From Granulosicoccaceae bacterium (GTDB taxonomy: Bacteria > Pseudomonadota > Gammaproteobacteria > Granulosicoccales > Granulosicoccaceae): a stretch of 53,177 nt of DNA. The notes under the pieces are model-generated. The model did not search any database and was not told the DNA's origin. It saw nothing but the letters and a program-made list of their open reading frames with translations. Position numbers and translations under genes: made by a program. Location of the stretch: the NCBI GenBank assembly GCA_020629835.1, contig JAHDCO010000012.1, positions 1 through 53,177 on the forward strand, written 5' to 3'. Position 1 is the first letter of the stretch. Each line of letters starts with the position of its first letter. Shown here piece after piece: positions 9,993 to 18,990 of this stretch.

Positions 9993-11705
9993 ATGCAACT
10001 CAGTGGTGTTGGCGTTCTGCAGCGGCTAGGTTCTGGTTTGGTGGTGTTACTGCTGGTTGGCTGCAGCACGCTGCCGGTGGGTACACGACCTGCCAGCGCG
10101 CAGCAGCTACAAACCGAAGATCGGGGGCAATTACTGTTCGAGATCCTGGTCTCTGAACTTGCCATCCGTCGAGGCGAATTAGCGGTCGCTGCTGAAGGGT
10201 ACTTAAGAGCGACACAGCGCACGGACGATCCCAGGGTCGCTGAACGTGCCACGCAGCTTGCGGTGTACTACCAGCAATGGGACGCAGCAGAATCCACAGC
10301 CAAGCGTTGGCTGTCGCTTGACCCTGAATCGCTGAGCGCTCATGAGACCTTAGGTCAGATATACCTGCGACAGTCTGATGTTGAGGGCGCGGTCAGCGCG
10401 TTTGCCGAGTGGGTCGATGCGTCTGATGAGGTCGGTACTACCTTTTTGTCGATCAACCAGGTATTGCAGCGTGACCCCGATCGGGAACTGGCGTTCACCG
10501 TTGCCACTGAGTTATCCAAAAAGTATCCGGAGCAGCCTCTTGCGCATGTGGGTCGCGCACAGTTGGCGCTGGCGGTTAGTGAACGTGGCGATGCATTAGA
10601 AGCGGCTAATGATGCATTGACCTTGGACAGCACATTAGTGGAAGCCTTACTGGTTAAGGCACAAGTCCAGATTTCCCAGGGGCAATCGCCGGACGCCTTA
10701 AAGACTCTGCAAGCCGCGGTAACCGAACAACCGGATTCTTTGCCTCTGCATTTGGGGTACGCACAATTGCTGGTGGAGTCTGAGTTATACGATCGTGCGG
10801 TACCGGTTATCGAACGTGCCGGAGAACTCAGTGAGGGTGATGCCACTACGTGGTTGAGGCTGGGATTACTGTCGCTGACAGCGCGTCGCGATGAATTAGC
10901 AACCAAGTATCTTTCGGGTGTATTGAAAGACGATCCGTACAATGAGCGCGCCCATTTTTACCTGGGTCGAATCGCGGATCGTCGACGTGATTTTGACGCC
11001 GCGATTGGTCATTACGATGCGGTGCCACAGGGTGAGTTCTTTTTAAGTTCTCAAATTCGAGCAGCAGAACTCACCGCCGAGAGCGGTCGATTAAATGATG
11101 CGATAGAGCGCATCCGATCGTTAAGTCCCTTGGCGGCCGACTCAGCCTTGAAAGTACAGTTAGTGGCCGCTGAAAGCCGCATTTTGCAAGAAGCCGGGCG
11201 AGGGCAGGAAGCGGTCGATGTTCTGACCGCGGGGTTGGAAAAGCACCCCAACGATTCGGATCTTCTGTATGCCCGCGCCTTGATTTCGGAAAGCTTAGGT
11301 AATGATGATCAATTCGAAACTGATTTAACGACGCTGATTGAAGCCGAACCCAACAACGCTCATGCATTAAACGCCTTGGGTTATCACCTTGCGGTGAACA
11401 ACATTCGCTTGGATGAAGCTGAAGAGTTGCTGCTGGCAGCTAATGCGTTGGAGCCCGATGATGCGGCCATCATGGACAGTTTGGGTTGGTTGCGTTTTCG
11501 TCAAGGCCAGCTGGAGGAGGCGAAGCGGCTGTTGCAAATTGCTTACGTGCTGTATCCCGATGCGGAAATCGCTGCGCATTTAGGCGAAGTACTTTGGACC
11601 ATGGGCGACGAAGCGGGCGCACGCGATGTGTGGGAAAAAGCACTGGCAGATTCGCCGGATCATAAAGCGCTTAATGACGTGCTGAACCGTTTTGTTGAAA
11701 AGTGA
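9993..11705 (+). CDS. TPR-repeat lipoprotein
   Basis: Predicted envelope lipoprotein of 570 aa. ATG 9993 has an AGGAAA element 6 nt upstream and is followed by a hydrophobic signal with lipobox LLVGC. The rest is a near-continuous array of tetratricopeptide-like helical hairpins (for example ALNALGYHLAVNNIRLDEA and MDSLGWLRFRQGQLEEAKR). This protein is the usual neighbour of lolB and ispE and divergent partner of hemA in Pseudomonas-like genomes. It is probably an outer-membrane scaffold; the partner is unknown. Its stop overlaps the lolB start. Confidence 0.88.
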   Translation: MQLSGVGVLQRLGSGLVVLLLVGCSTLPVGTRPASAQQLQTEDRGQLLFEILVSELAIRRGELAVAAEGYLRATQRTDDPRVAERATQLAVYYQQWDAAESTAKRWLSLDPESLSAHETLGQIYLRQSDVEGAVSAFAEWVDASDEVGTTFLSINQVLQRDPDRELAFTVATELSKKYPEQPLAHVGRAQLALAVSERGDALEAANDALTLDSTLVEALLVKAQVQISQGQSPDALKTLQAAVTEQPDSLPLHLGYAQLLVESELYDRAVPVIERAGELSEGDATTWLRLGLLSLTARRDELATKYLSGVLKDDPYNERAHFYLGRIADRRRDFDAAIGHYDAVPQGEFFLSSQIRAAELTAESGRLNDAIERIRSLSPLAADSALKVQLVAAESRILQEAGRGQEAVDVLTAGLEKHPNDSDLLYARALISESLGNDDQFETDLTTLIEAEPNNAHALNALGYHLAVNNIRLDEAEELLLAANALEPDDAAIMDSLGWLRFRQGQLEEAKRLLQIAYVLYPDAEIAAHLGEVLWTMGDEAGARDVWEKALADSPDHKALNDVLNRFVEK

Positions 11706-12445
11706 TTAACCCAGTGACAAAGACGTCGTGGAAGTGCGCAGTTGCCTTTTTGTTCAGCGTGGGAGTGATGAGCACCGGGACCGGTTGCCAGACAAATTCT
11801 GCGCTTGCTGGTAACCCACAAAGTGCTGCGCAGACCGTAAGTAACGCGCAACGGGTAGCCGCCGCGACTGACGCTGCACCTTGGGATGTGCAGGCTAGCT
11901 TAGGCATCTGGACTGAACAAACCAGCACCACAGCAAAACAAAATATTACCGCGTCCATGCAATGGGCTGAAACACAGCAACAAAGAAACATCACCCTAAG
12001 AGGCCCGCTGGGGGTCGGTGAACTGCTGCTGACGGAAGGCACCGACAGCGCACGTTTGCAAAGAGGAACCTCAGTGCTGACTGGGAGAGACGGTTCTCGC
12101 CTTGTGCAACAGGCGTTGAATCTTGTAGTACCTGTACCTTTGGATGAGTTGTCTTCGTGGATTCGCGGATTGCCAGGCGCTGCAACAAAGGTTACCTACG
12201 ACGACGATGGTCGGGTGCAGTCTTTACGCTACGCCGATGAAGCGGGCGTACCATGGCAGGCGGTGGTTCAGCGTTACACAAAAGCCGGGGATGTGGAATT
12301 GCCAACATTGATAACGGCAAAAGGTGGTCCCTACAACGTTCGGCTGGTTTTACGAGACTGGCAGTTGGGTGACCCCGATATCGACATAAAACCTTCCATA
12401 AACGACCAGAAGGGTCGGTTGAATATTCCCGGCAAGTCCAGTTAA
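11702..12445 (+). CDS. lolB: Outer-membrane lipoprotein chaperone LolB
   Basis: LolB receives lipoproteins from periplasmic LolA and inserts them in the outer membrane. The 247-aa product has a signal segment ending at Cys in TGTGCQ, which is a poor lipobox match. It keeps the LolB-type blocks around MQWAETQQQRNITLRGPLG and the SSWIRGLPG segment. Start is GTG 11702, overlapping the upstream stop by 4 nt; GTG 11714 is an alternative. Identification rests on these motifs plus the strongly conserved position before ispE. Confidence 0.85.
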   Translation: MINPVTKTSWKCAVAFLFSVGVMSTGTGCQTNSALAGNPQSAAQTVSNAQRVAAATDAAPWDVQASLGIWTEQTSTTAKQNITASMQWAETQQQRNITLRGPLGVGELLLTEGTDSARLQRGTSVLTGRDGSRLVQQALNLVVPVPLDELSSWIRGLPGAATKVTYDDDGRVQSLRYADEAGVPWQAVVQRYTKAGDVELPTLITAKGGPYNVRLVLRDWQLGDPDIDIKPSINDQKGRLNIPGKSS

Positions 12446-12571
12446 GCCGCTCGCAGCGGCATAACGTTTGTGAAAACCACCGTTTGGTGGCGCATCAGCC
12501 TTTGAAATAAAGGGCGATGATCGCTACCATACACCTCCCGTACGTTTTCTCTTCCAAAGATTGGATCGCTC

Positions 12572-13414
12572 TTGACTGCTAGATGGTTGGCTCCGGCCAA
12601 AATCAATTTGTTTTTGCACGTCACCGGCCGGCGCGCCGACGGCTACCACACCTTGCAAACGGTGTATCAGTTCGTTGACCTTTGCGACGTCCTGACGTTT
12701 GCGGTGCGTGATGATAACGACGTAAAACTGACATCCTCATTTGCCGAAGTGCCTCCAGAGGAAAATCTGGTTGTGCGGGCTGCACGCGCGCTTCAGGCTC
12801 ATACGGGCACTCGTTCCGGTGCTGATATCGAACTTCTTAAGCACATACCTGCCGGTGGCGGTCTGGGCGGCGGCAGTTCCGACGCGGCTACCACGCTGGT
12901 CGCATTGAATGAATTCTGGCGCCTGGGCTTAAGCATCAAAGAGCTCGCCGAAATCGGCGTCACCGTCAGCGCTGATGTGCCCGTGTTTGTATACGGCCAA
13001 TCAATGTGGGCAGAAGGGATCGGGGACAAACTGACACCTGTGGCTCCCATCGAGCCGTGGTACCTGGTGGTAAACCCAGCCGTTCAGATTTCAACGGCAT
13101 TAATCTTCAATGTGCCTGAGCTCTCCAGAAACACTCAGCCAATCACCATCCGGGATTTTATGGATGGTCGCTGCATGAATGTCTTCGAGCCTATCGTTCG
13201 TGCGCGCTACCCGGAAGTGGCTGCGGCATTGGATTTGCTCAGAAAACTGAACCCAGAACGTCGGGCTAAAATGAGCGGTACAGGAAGTTGTGTTTTTACT
13301 GCGTGTCAAAGCGAAGAGCACGCGCAGGAATTATGCGCTCAACTTCCGCCTTCAATGACCGGATATGTCGTAAAAGGTCGAAATTTTTCCCCGCTGTACG
13401 ACTTTTCGGGCTAA
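12572..13414 (+). CDS. ispE: 4-diphosphocytidyl-2-C-methylerythritol kinase
   Basis: GHMP kinase of the MEP isoprenoid pathway, phosphorylating CDP-methylerythritol. The 280-aa product starts with a TTG codon but immediately shows the family signature LAPAKINLFLHVTGRRADGY. The ATP-binding GHMP loop is AGGGLGGGSSDAAT, and the third GHMP motif is MSGTGSCVF. A GGAT element about 7 nt upstream supports the TTG start. The order lolB-ispE-tRNA(Gln)-prs is classic. Confidence 0.95.
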   Translation: MTARWLAPAKINLFLHVTGRRADGYHTLQTVYQFVDLCDVLTFAVRDDNDVKLTSSFAEVPPEENLVVRAARALQAHTGTRSGADIELLKHIPAGGGLGGGSSDAATTLVALNEFWRLGLSIKELAEIGVTVSADVPVFVYGQSMWAEGIGDKLTPVAPIEPWYLVVNPAVQISTALIFNVPELSRNTQPITIRDFMDGRCMNVFEPIVRARYPEVAAALDLLRKLNPERRAKMSGTGSCVFTACQSEEHAQELCAQLPPSMTGYVVKGRNFSPLYDFSG

Positions 13415-13431
13415 TCTTCGCACTTCGTAAT

Positions 13432-13507
13432 TGGGCCGTCGCCAAGTGGTTAAGGCACCGGGTTTTGATCCCGGCATTCGTAGGTTCGAATCCTACCGGC
13501 CCAGCCA
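13432..13507 (+). tRNA. tRNA-Gln (anticodon TTG)
   Basis: A 76-nt cloverleaf with encoded CCA. The acceptor arms TGGGCCG and CGGCCCA pair fully, the discriminator is G, the anticodon stem CCGGG/CCCGG encloses the loop TTTTGAT giving anticodon TTG (13465-13467), and the T loop is TTCGAAT. It lies between ispE and prs, where many gammaproteobacteria keep tRNA(Gln). Confidence 0.97.
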
Positions 13508-13531
13508 TCCCCTTTAGATGCGTTGCAGCGT

Positions 13532-14485
13532 ATGCGCGATCCGAAATTGATGATCTTTGGCGGTAACGCCAACCCTCGCTTAACGCAATCCATTGCTGCT
13601 TATTTGCATAAGCCAATCGGCAAAGTGCACCTGTCGCGATTCAGCGACGGCGAAACCACCGTCGAAATTCTTGAAAACGTTCGCGGCTGCGACGTCTTCA
13701 TCGTGCAGCCTGTGTGTTTGCCCACCAACGACAATCTGATGGATCTGCTGTTAATGGTGGATGCGCTGAAACGTGCGTCAGCAGAGCGCATCACGGCCGT
13801 CATACCGTATTTTGGCTACGCCCGGCAGGATCGGCGAGTACGGTCGGCTCGTGTGCCTATCTCGGCGAAGCTGGTGGCCAATATGCTGGACGTCGCTGGC
13901 GTTAACCGCGTGTTAACGGTTGATTTGCACGCCGAGCAAATCCAGGGCTTTTTTGATATCCCGGTGGACAATGTGTACGCTTCTCCGCTGCTCATGGTGG
14001 ACATCTGGCGCAACAAGTACAAAGACCTGATTGTAGTGTCGCCTGATGTGGGCGGGGTCGTGCGCGCACGAGCGGTCGCTAAACAATTGGACGACGCTGA
14101 CCTTGCCATTATCGATAAACGCCGACCGCAGGCGAACCAGGCGCAGGTGATGCATATCATCGGTGATGTTAAGGATCGTACCTGCGTCATCATCGACGAT
14201 ATGGTCGATACCGCCGGCACACTGTGTAAAGCCGCTGAAGCGCTAAAACAGCATGGCGCAGAGCGAGTGGTCGCGTTGGCAACTCACCCGGTATTGTCAG
14301 GCCCAGCCATAGATAACATCACGAATTCTCAGTTGGATGAGCTGGTTGTGACCGATACCATTCCCTTATCGGAATCTGCCCGCACCTGCGGCCGAATCCG
14401 CCAATTGTCGGTAGCAGAACTGCTCGGTGAGACGGTACGTCGCATTCATGAAGACGAATCGGTGAGTACGGTTTACATGGAATAG
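13532..14485 (+). CDS. prs: Ribose-phosphate pyrophosphokinase
   Basis: Makes PRPP from ribose-5-phosphate and ATP for nucleotide, His and Trp synthesis. The 317-aa product has the RFSDGE start block, the flexible loop segment [10 protein letters not shown], the PRPP-type motif [13 protein letters not shown] and [14 protein letters not shown] 13532 is preferred over the in-frame TTG at 13523 because it gives the normal N-terminal length. It sits just after tRNA(Gln) and before rplY. Confidence 0.96.
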   Translation: MRDPKLMIFGGNANPRLTQSIAAYLHKPIGKVHLSRFSDGETTVEILENVRGCDVFIVQPVCLPTNDNLMDLLLMVDALKRASAERITAVIPYFGYARQDRRVRSARVPISAKLVANMLDVAGVNRVLTVDLHAEQIQGFFDIPVDNVYASPLLMVDIWRNKYKDLIVVSPDVGGVVRARAVAKQLDDADLAIIDKRRPQANQAQVMHIIGDVKDRTCVIIDDMVDTAGTLCKAAEALKQHGAERVVALATHPVLSGPAIDNITNSQLDELVVTDTIPLSESARTCGRIRQLSVAELLGETVRRIHEDESVSTVYME

Positions 14486-14610
14486 GGCGTCTGCCCAATT
14501 CTTGCGCGAAAATCGCTATACTTGATTGGCTTTGCCTGGTCGCGGGCAAAAGCAACGATTGCGGCTAATCCTGGCCCAGTCGCACAGCAAATATTTTAGG
14601 AGTTCCCGAC

Positions 14611-15273
14611 ATGTCAGACGACATTCAAGTCGCTGCAGCGTCGCGTACGGTATTCGGAAAAGGTGCGAGCCGCCGCCTACGTCGCGAAAATTTAGTTCCA
14701 GCCATTGTATATGGTGCTAATGAACAGCCGGAACCGCTGCAGCTGAAGCACAACGAAGTACTTAAGCACCTCGACAACGAATCCTTTTACTCGCAGCTAC
14801 TCATGCTGAGTGTTGATGGGAAAGAGCCTGTTCGCACGCTTTTACGTGATGTACAGCGCCACCCTTACCGCCAGCAGATCCTGCACCTGGATTTCCAACG
14901 CGTTGTGGCCGGCCAGGCGCTGCAAGTGACTGTTCCATTGAACTACCTGAACGAAGACACTTGCTACGGTGTGAAAACCGAAGGCGGCATGATCAACAAA
15001 ACTGAAATCGAAGTCACAGTAAACTGCCGACCTCGCGATATTCCTGAAAACATCGAAATCGATATGGCCGACCTGAAGATCGGCGATACCGTTCACTTAT
15101 CGGACTTGGTTATGCCAGCCGATGTTGAACTGGCTGATGAAGTTGAGAAAGGTGAAGATAGCGACCGCATTCTGGCTGCTGTTATCGCATCTCGCGCCAC
15201 TGTTGAAAGCGACGATGCTGATTCTGAAGGTGACGCATCAGCCGATGCCGCTGGTGAAGAATCTGGCGATTAA
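14611..15273 (+). CDS. rplY: 50S ribosomal protein L25, long CTC/TL5 form
   Basis: 5S-rRNA-binding ribosomal protein. At 220 aa it is the long form with a C-terminal beta domain, not the 94-aa E. coli form. It has FGKGASRRLRRENLVPAIVYG near the N-terminus and an acidic, Asp/Ala-rich tail. A TAGGAG ribosome site lies 8 nt before ATG 14611. A strong terminator hairpin follows. Confidence 0.95.
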   Translation: MSDDIQVAAASRTVFGKGASRRLRRENLVPAIVYGANEQPEPLQLKHNEVLKHLDNESFYSQLLMLSVDGKEPVRTLLRDVQRHPYRQQILHLDFQRVVAGQALQVTVPLNYLNEDTCYGVKTEGGMINKTEIEVTVNCRPRDIPENIEIDMADLKIGDTVHLSDLVMPADVELADEVEKGEDSDRILAAVIASRATVESDDADSEGDASADAAGEESGD

Positions 15274-15294
15274 TTAGCAATTAGTAACGACTTG

Positions 15295-15330
15295 AAAGCG
15301 CGCTCAGCTACTTGCAGGGCGCGCTTTTTT
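15295..15330 (+). terminator. Rho-independent terminator after rplY
   Basis: The stem AGCGCGC (15297-15303) pairs with GCGCGCT (15319-15325), and a run of six T follows. This separates rplY from pth, so pth probably depends on readthrough or its own promoter. Confidence 0.85.
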
Positions 15331-15348
15331 CGTTAAAGCGTGGCAAAC

Positions 15349-15945
15349 ATGGCGAATGACGAAATACAATTTCAGTTGATTGCCGGCCTTGGCAACCCGG
15401 GTGCTGAGTACGAAAACACACTGCATAACGCAGGCTTTTGGTATGTGGATCGTTTAGCGCAAGAGCTGGGTACCACCTTTACCAGTGACAAAAAAGCGTT
15501 TTCACATGTAGCTAAAGCACGCTTAGCCGGCCGTACCGTGTACTTGGTAAAGCCATGGAACTTTATGAACAACAGCGGCCAAGGCGTGGCAGCGGTAGCA
15601 CGGTTTTTTAAAGTTCCCGTTGAGAAAGTGCTGGTAGCGCACGATGAGATTGATTTGCCGCCGGGTGTTGTTCGTGTGAAACAAGGCGGTGGCCATGGTG
15701 GACACAACGGTTTACGGGACATCATTGCAAAGACCGGTAAGAAAGATTTTTGGCGTCTGCGTATCGGGGTAGGTCATCCCGGCCACAAAAGCGCGGTGTC
15801 GGGTTACGTACTGAAACGTGCACCGGGAACTATTGAAGCATCGGTTAATGAAGGATTGGACGTTGCTATTCGGCAGTCACTGACTTTGATCGACGGTGAC
15901 GTCAGAATTGCCACACAAAATATTCACACTCACAAACCCACCTAA
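15349..15945 (+). CDS. pth: Peptidyl-tRNA hydrolase
   Basis: Frees tRNA from prematurely released peptidyl-tRNA. The 198-aa product shows GLGNPGAEYENTLHNAGFW (catalytic Asn and His), the PWNFMNNSG segment, HDEIDLPPG with the catalytic Asp, and GGHGGHNGLRDI. Start is ambiguous between GTG 15340 and ATG 15349; neither has a strong ribosome site. It is directly followed by ychF in the standard order. Confidence 0.96.
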   Translation: MANDEIQFQLIAGLGNPGAEYENTLHNAGFWYVDRLAQELGTTFTSDKKAFSHVAKARLAGRTVYLVKPWNFMNNSGQGVAAVARFFKVPVEKVLVAHDEIDLPPGVVRVKQGGGHGGHNGLRDIIAKTGKKDFWRLRIGVGHPGHKSAVSGYVLKRAPGTIEASVNEGLDVAIRQSLTLIDGDVRIATQNIHTHKPT

Positions 15946-15968
15946 GCCTTTTTTAGGAAGCAAGCATC

Positions 15969-17060
15969 ATGGGATTTAAATGCGGCATTGTTGGATTGCC
16001 TAACGTTGGTAAGTCCACGCTATTTAACGCGCTAACCAAAGCTGAAATAGCCGCTGAAAACTATCCGTTCTGCACCATTGAACCCAACGTGGGCATGGTG
16101 CCCGTACCCGACCCACGACTGGATGCACTAGCGGCCATCGTGTCACCTGAGCGCATCATGCCAACCACCATGGAATTTGTGGACATCGCCGGTTTGGTGG
16201 CCGGTGCGTCCAAGGGTGAAGGTTTAGGTAATCAGTTTCTGGCTAATATCCGCGAAACTGATGCCATCGCACATGTGGTGCGTTGTTTTCAAAACGATGA
16301 CGTGATTCATGTGTCAGGTAAAGTTGATCCTATTGATGATGCCGCCACGATCAATACGGAATTGTTATTGGCGGATATGGAATCGATGGATAAGGTGGTG
16401 CAGCGATTAACACGCACAGCGAAGTCATCGAATAAAGAAGCCATTGCTGAAAAAGCGTTTGCAGAGAAAGTGGCAGCGCATTTAAACGATGGCAACCCCG
16501 CCAGAACGTTTGCAGCGAACGATATGGAGATGGGCTGGCTGAAGCTGTATCACCTGCTTACCATTAAGCCCACCATGTACATCGCGAATGTGGATGAAGA
16601 TGGTTTTGAAGACAACCCCATGTTGGATGCATTAATCGAGCATGCCGCATCAGAGAACGCCAGCGTTGTGGCTGTGTGTGCCTCGATTGAAGCTGAAATC
16701 ATTCAGCTGGACGACGAAGACCGTGCCGAATTTATGGCTGAAATGAATCTGGAAGAACCAGGGCTGAATCGTGTCATTCGCGCAGGTTACGCCCTGTTAG
16801 GCCTGCAAACCTTTTTCACTGCCGGTGAAAAAGAAGTCAGGGCCTGGACCGTAAAGGAGGGTGCCACCGCTCCACAAGGGGCAGGACGTATCCATACCGA
16901 CTTTGAAAAGGGCTTCATCCGCGCTGAAGTGGTGGGCTACGACGACTACATTGCAAATAGCGGTGAGGGCGGGGCCAAAGAAGCGGGCAAGTGGCGACTG
17001 GAAGGCAAAGACTATTTGATGCAGGAAGGTGACGTCGTGCACTTTCGCTTTAACGTGTAA
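15969..17060 (+). CDS. ychF: Redox-responsive ribosome-binding ATPase YchF (Obg family)
   Basis: Obg-family P-loop protein that hydrolyses ATP and binds the 50S subunit. The 363-aa length is standard. G1 is [10 protein letters not shown]3 is [16 protein letters not shown], followed by a coiled-coil domain, and the C-terminal TGS domain contains [18 protein letters not shown] lies 8 nt before ATG 15969. It is the last gene before tRNA(Met) and the integrated element. Confidence 0.97.
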   Translation: MGFKCGIVGLPNVGKSTLFNALTKAEIAAENYPFCTIEPNVGMVPVPDPRLDALAAIVSPERIMPTTMEFVDIAGLVAGASKGEGLGNQFLANIRETDAIAHVVRCFQNDDVIHVSGKVDPIDDAATINTELLLADMESMDKVVQRLTRTAKSSNKEAIAEKAFAEKVAAHLNDGNPARTFAANDMEMGWLKLYHLLTIKPTMYIANVDEDGFEDNPMLDALIEHAASENASVVAVCASIEAEIIQLDDEDRAEFMAEMNLEEPGLNRVIRAGYALLGLQTFFTAGEKEVRAWTVKEGATAPQGAGRIHTDFEKGFIRAEVVGYDDYIANSGEGGAKEAGKWRLEGKDYLMQEGDVVHFRFNV

Positions 17061-17115
17061 GCATTCAGCTTGACAGATGGGTGAAAATTCCCCATCATGA
17101 GCGGCTGAAATTCGT

Positions 17116-17192
17116 GGCTACATAGCTCAGTTGGTTAGAGCACAACACTCATAATGTTGGGGTCCCTAGTTCGAATCTAGGTGTAGCCACCA
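17116..17192 (+). tRNA. tRNA-Met, elongator (anticodon CAT); integration target
   Basis: A 77-nt cloverleaf with encoded CCA: acceptor GGCTACA/TGTAGCC, anticodon stem CAACA/TGTTG with loop CTCATAA (anticodon CAT), T loop TTCGAAT. The body resembles E. coli elongator tRNA(Met) rather than the initiator or the lysidine tRNA(Ile). The 3' 46 bases plus 5 downstream bases are duplicated at 30503-30553, so the gene is the attachment target of the element and remains intact. Confidence 0.95.
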
Positions 17193-17197
17193 TTTTT
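17147..17197 (+). repeat. attL: tRNA-proximal copy of 51-bp direct repeat
   Basis: Runs from inside the anticodon loop of tRNA(Met), through the T arm and CCA, to five T residues beyond it. It is identical base for base to 30503-30553; identity stops at both edges (C versus A before, T versus C after). This is the typical core of a tRNA-targeting integrase. Confidence 0.92.
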
Positions 17198-17611
17198 TCC
17201 TTTTAAATCAACCATATAAGTTCAGATAAGATTTTTTCTGATACTTGCTTCTGAGCTGGGCCACCTATGGGCCACCAGCGAACAATCTCTTGTACTAGCC
17301 TAACGCCGCCATACTCAAAAGGTACTGTGAGAGCTAGGGCAGTAATTCCACAGTTTCCTCGCTCTGAATCGTTCGAGAGGTATAGCGGCTCTCAAACGTC
17401 CAGCCAGCCTGCCATCTAGGTCTAGCTATCCATTACTTCGCACCACCATTTATGAAACAGCTTAGATTATATGATTCGTGTTTCAGGCTAGAGCGATTAA
17501 AGTTCGATCCAAGGGCAGGTGTGCGGCTTGGTATGCAGATTTCCGTACAAAGTCCGTGGTGTGGCTCGGGGAGGGGGTAGTTCTATGTATCGCATTCAGT
17601 TACCCCGTGTT
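17198..17611. other. Non-coding left end of the element
   Basis: About 410 bp between attL and the first cargo gene stop. Apart from the arm-site repeats, I see no convincing gene: the plus-strand open frame at 17478-17669 lacks a ribosome site and any recognisable pattern. It probably serves recombination (attL arm region) and transcription end for the cargo operon. Confidence 0.5.
17257..17276 (+). repeat. Candidate integrase arm sites, attL side (TGGGCCACC x2)
   Basis: Two direct copies of TGGGCCACC at 17257-17265 and 17268-17276, 60 nt inside attL. Three more copies in the same orientation lie inside attR. Repeats shared only by the two element ends are what arm-type binding sites for the N-terminal integrase domain look like; the role is inferred. 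Confidence 0.6.
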
Positions 17612-18079
17612 TCAAACCACCTCTGTATCCGCAAACTCTCGTCTCAAAAACCTAACTGCCTGCCCGTAAGCAGGTCCCTCAAGCCCTGAAATCGTATGGT
17701 GCTCAATATCGATGTGGGTACCTAATTTACTTGTCCAATTGCCATTTGGAATTTGTCTAGAGGCGTGGGTAACAACATTTTCACTGGCATAAATGACAAC
17801 CTTTTCAATTCCAGCTTCATGCTCACCATCGGCACATTTCTCGTATCCGAGGCTTCTGAATAACTCTAAGAAAGCGTAAATTGTTGTACGTTTGGGGATT
17901 TCTGATGGCCAGTAATCAGTGGGTCTATCACCAGGCCACCACCATCGGGTGTCGTCTCCAGCAGCCCATGCGATGCAATTGTAACGATTTGTCATCGGGC
18001 TAGTTGCTAAATAGCCCTCGCTCATCAGATTCGGAAACGGTTTTGAAAACGAGTGTGCCGATGGTGGGCCGCTAGACAT
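17612..18079 (-). CDS. Cargo protein A: conserved unknown, possible papain-like fold
   Basis: The 155-aa product carries a dense conserved-looking core: YNCIAWAAGDDTRWWWPG, YWP, SLGYEKC, EAGIEKVVIYA, THASRQIPNGNWTSKLG and DIEHHTISGLEGPAYG. I recall this pattern from uncharacterised small proteins (DUF7689-like), but cannot confirm it. Cys35, His105 and Asp124/His127 are spaced like the Cys-His-Asp/Asn order of NlpC/P60-papain-type hydrolases; that is inference. It is last in a three-gene minus-strand operon, 9 nt after cargo protein B, at the tRNA-proximal cargo position of the element. Confidence 0.75.
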   Translation of the reverse strand: MSSGPPSAHSFSKPFPNLMSEGYLATSPMTNRYNCIAWAAGDDTRWWWPGDRPTDYWPSEIPKRTTIYAFLELFRSLGYEKCADGEHEAGIEKVVIYASENVVTHASRQIPNGNWTSKLGTHIDIEHHTISGLEGPAYGQAVRFLRREFADTEVV

Positions 18080-18088
18080 CTAGATGGA

Positions 18089-18565
18089 TTAACTCAGGTA
18101 GTTATTTTCTCTGGCCCAATCCAGCCAAATATCGGCAATGACATCGATTCTTCCGTAATCATCTTTACCGATCTCTGGAGGTTCTTGCCCGATGGAGCTC
18201 AAAATTGCTTCTATGGCTTGAAACCAGTGAGCTGAAGTCTGCTCCAGATCTTCGAATATCAAAGGAAGTGCTTCTTGACCCAATGCGATTATCGCGAGGT
18301 AATTCTGATCACTCAGTATTTCGTCTGAAGATGATGAGAACATCGTTTGCGCTTTCCAACTATCCGAAAGCTCAAGAAACTTTGTTTTTAGTGGGGTATC
18401 TGCAAAGTCCGCATACATGCCCGTACTGAACGCAAAACGTGGGCCAGAAACTGAGTGTGAGTTTCGAGCAACAGGAAACGAATTCAGCCCTGCGGGTACA
18501 GGTAGAGGTTGGTGTATCACGGTAGCTGTTTGTAGTATCAAAGCTGCATAACCATAACTATTCAC
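18089..18565 (-). CDS. Cargo protein B: conserved unknown
   Basis: The 158-aa product is not assigned to a function. The C-terminal 110 residues look like a compact conserved domain: FLELSDSWKAQTMFSSSSDE, YLAIIALGQEALPLIFEDL, HWFQAIEAI and a terminal WLDWARENNYL. The first 45 residues look like a poorly conserved extension and might indicate a later true start. Its start overlaps the stop of cargo protein C by 4 nt, so the two are translationally coupled. Confidence 0.75.
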   Translation of the reverse strand: MNSYGYAALILQTATVIHQPLPVPAGLNSFPVARNSHSVSGPRFAFSTGMYADFADTPLKTKFLELSDSWKAQTMFSSSSDEILSDQNYLAIIALGQEALPLIFEDLEQTSAHWFQAIEAILSSIGQEPPEIGKDDYGRIDVIADIWLDWARENNYLS

Positions 18566-18909
18566 GACTCACTTTCTATTTGTTTTTCCAAAGCATCGAT
18601 ATTCAAGCTGAGCCAATCCCTAAGCCCTCTGGCTGTTTGTAAATTCATTAAAATATCAGCCTCCACCTCTCTCACTATTCCATTTTTAGTCACGACTTTC
18701 TCGGGAGAATCACTCACGTGACCGTTATTGTCGATTTTGTGAACCGCTTGTTGAGGTAAGGCGGGTCTTTCGTTGTAAATAGACAGATGAATCAAGCCAG
18801 ATGGAGTGAGTCCACCGATACCACCGTCGGAGTGAATGGCACGAAAATGGTTGCTCTTAATATAGTGAAATGTGACAGACCTCTCTTCACCACTCATTGA
18901 GTCACTCAT
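18562..18909 (-). CDS. Cargo protein C: conserved unknown
   Basis: A 115-aa soluble protein without signal peptide or membrane helix. It shows FHYIKSNHFRAIHSDGGIGG, LTPSGLIHLSIYNERPALPQ and VREVEADILMN, with a helical C-terminal end. The beta-rich middle and acidic/hydrophobic patterns suggest a small folded domain; I do not know a function. It is first in the three-gene operon; an alternative start at the fifth codon (MSGEERS) is possible. The tight spacing of A, B and C implies they work together. Confidence 0.75.
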   Translation of the reverse strand: MSDSMSGEERSVTFHYIKSNHFRAIHSDGGIGGLTPSGLIHLSIYNERPALPQQAVHKIDNNGHVSDSPEKVVTKNGIVREVEADILMNLQTARGLRDWLSLNIDALEKQIESES

Positions 18910-18990
18910 ACAACTTCGCCGCCGTTATCTCCTTGTGGGGATTGTAGCACCCTGCTATGTACAAGGCGCTGGACCATTCAATAAAGAGGT

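Noticed and set aside
13288-13566. 92-codon plus-strand frame with [18 protein letters not shown]
   Set aside because: Translation of the tRNA(Gln) sequence itself; no ribosome site and overlaps ispE and prs.
13296-13616. 106-codon minus-strand frame with [19 protein letters not shown]
   Set aside because: This is the antisense of tRNA(Gln) and prs; such GFEPT-type proteins are a known annotation artefact from tRNA genes.
17478-17669. 63-codon plus-strand frame next to attL
   Set aside because: Lacks a start signal and overlaps the end of a cargo gene on the other strand.
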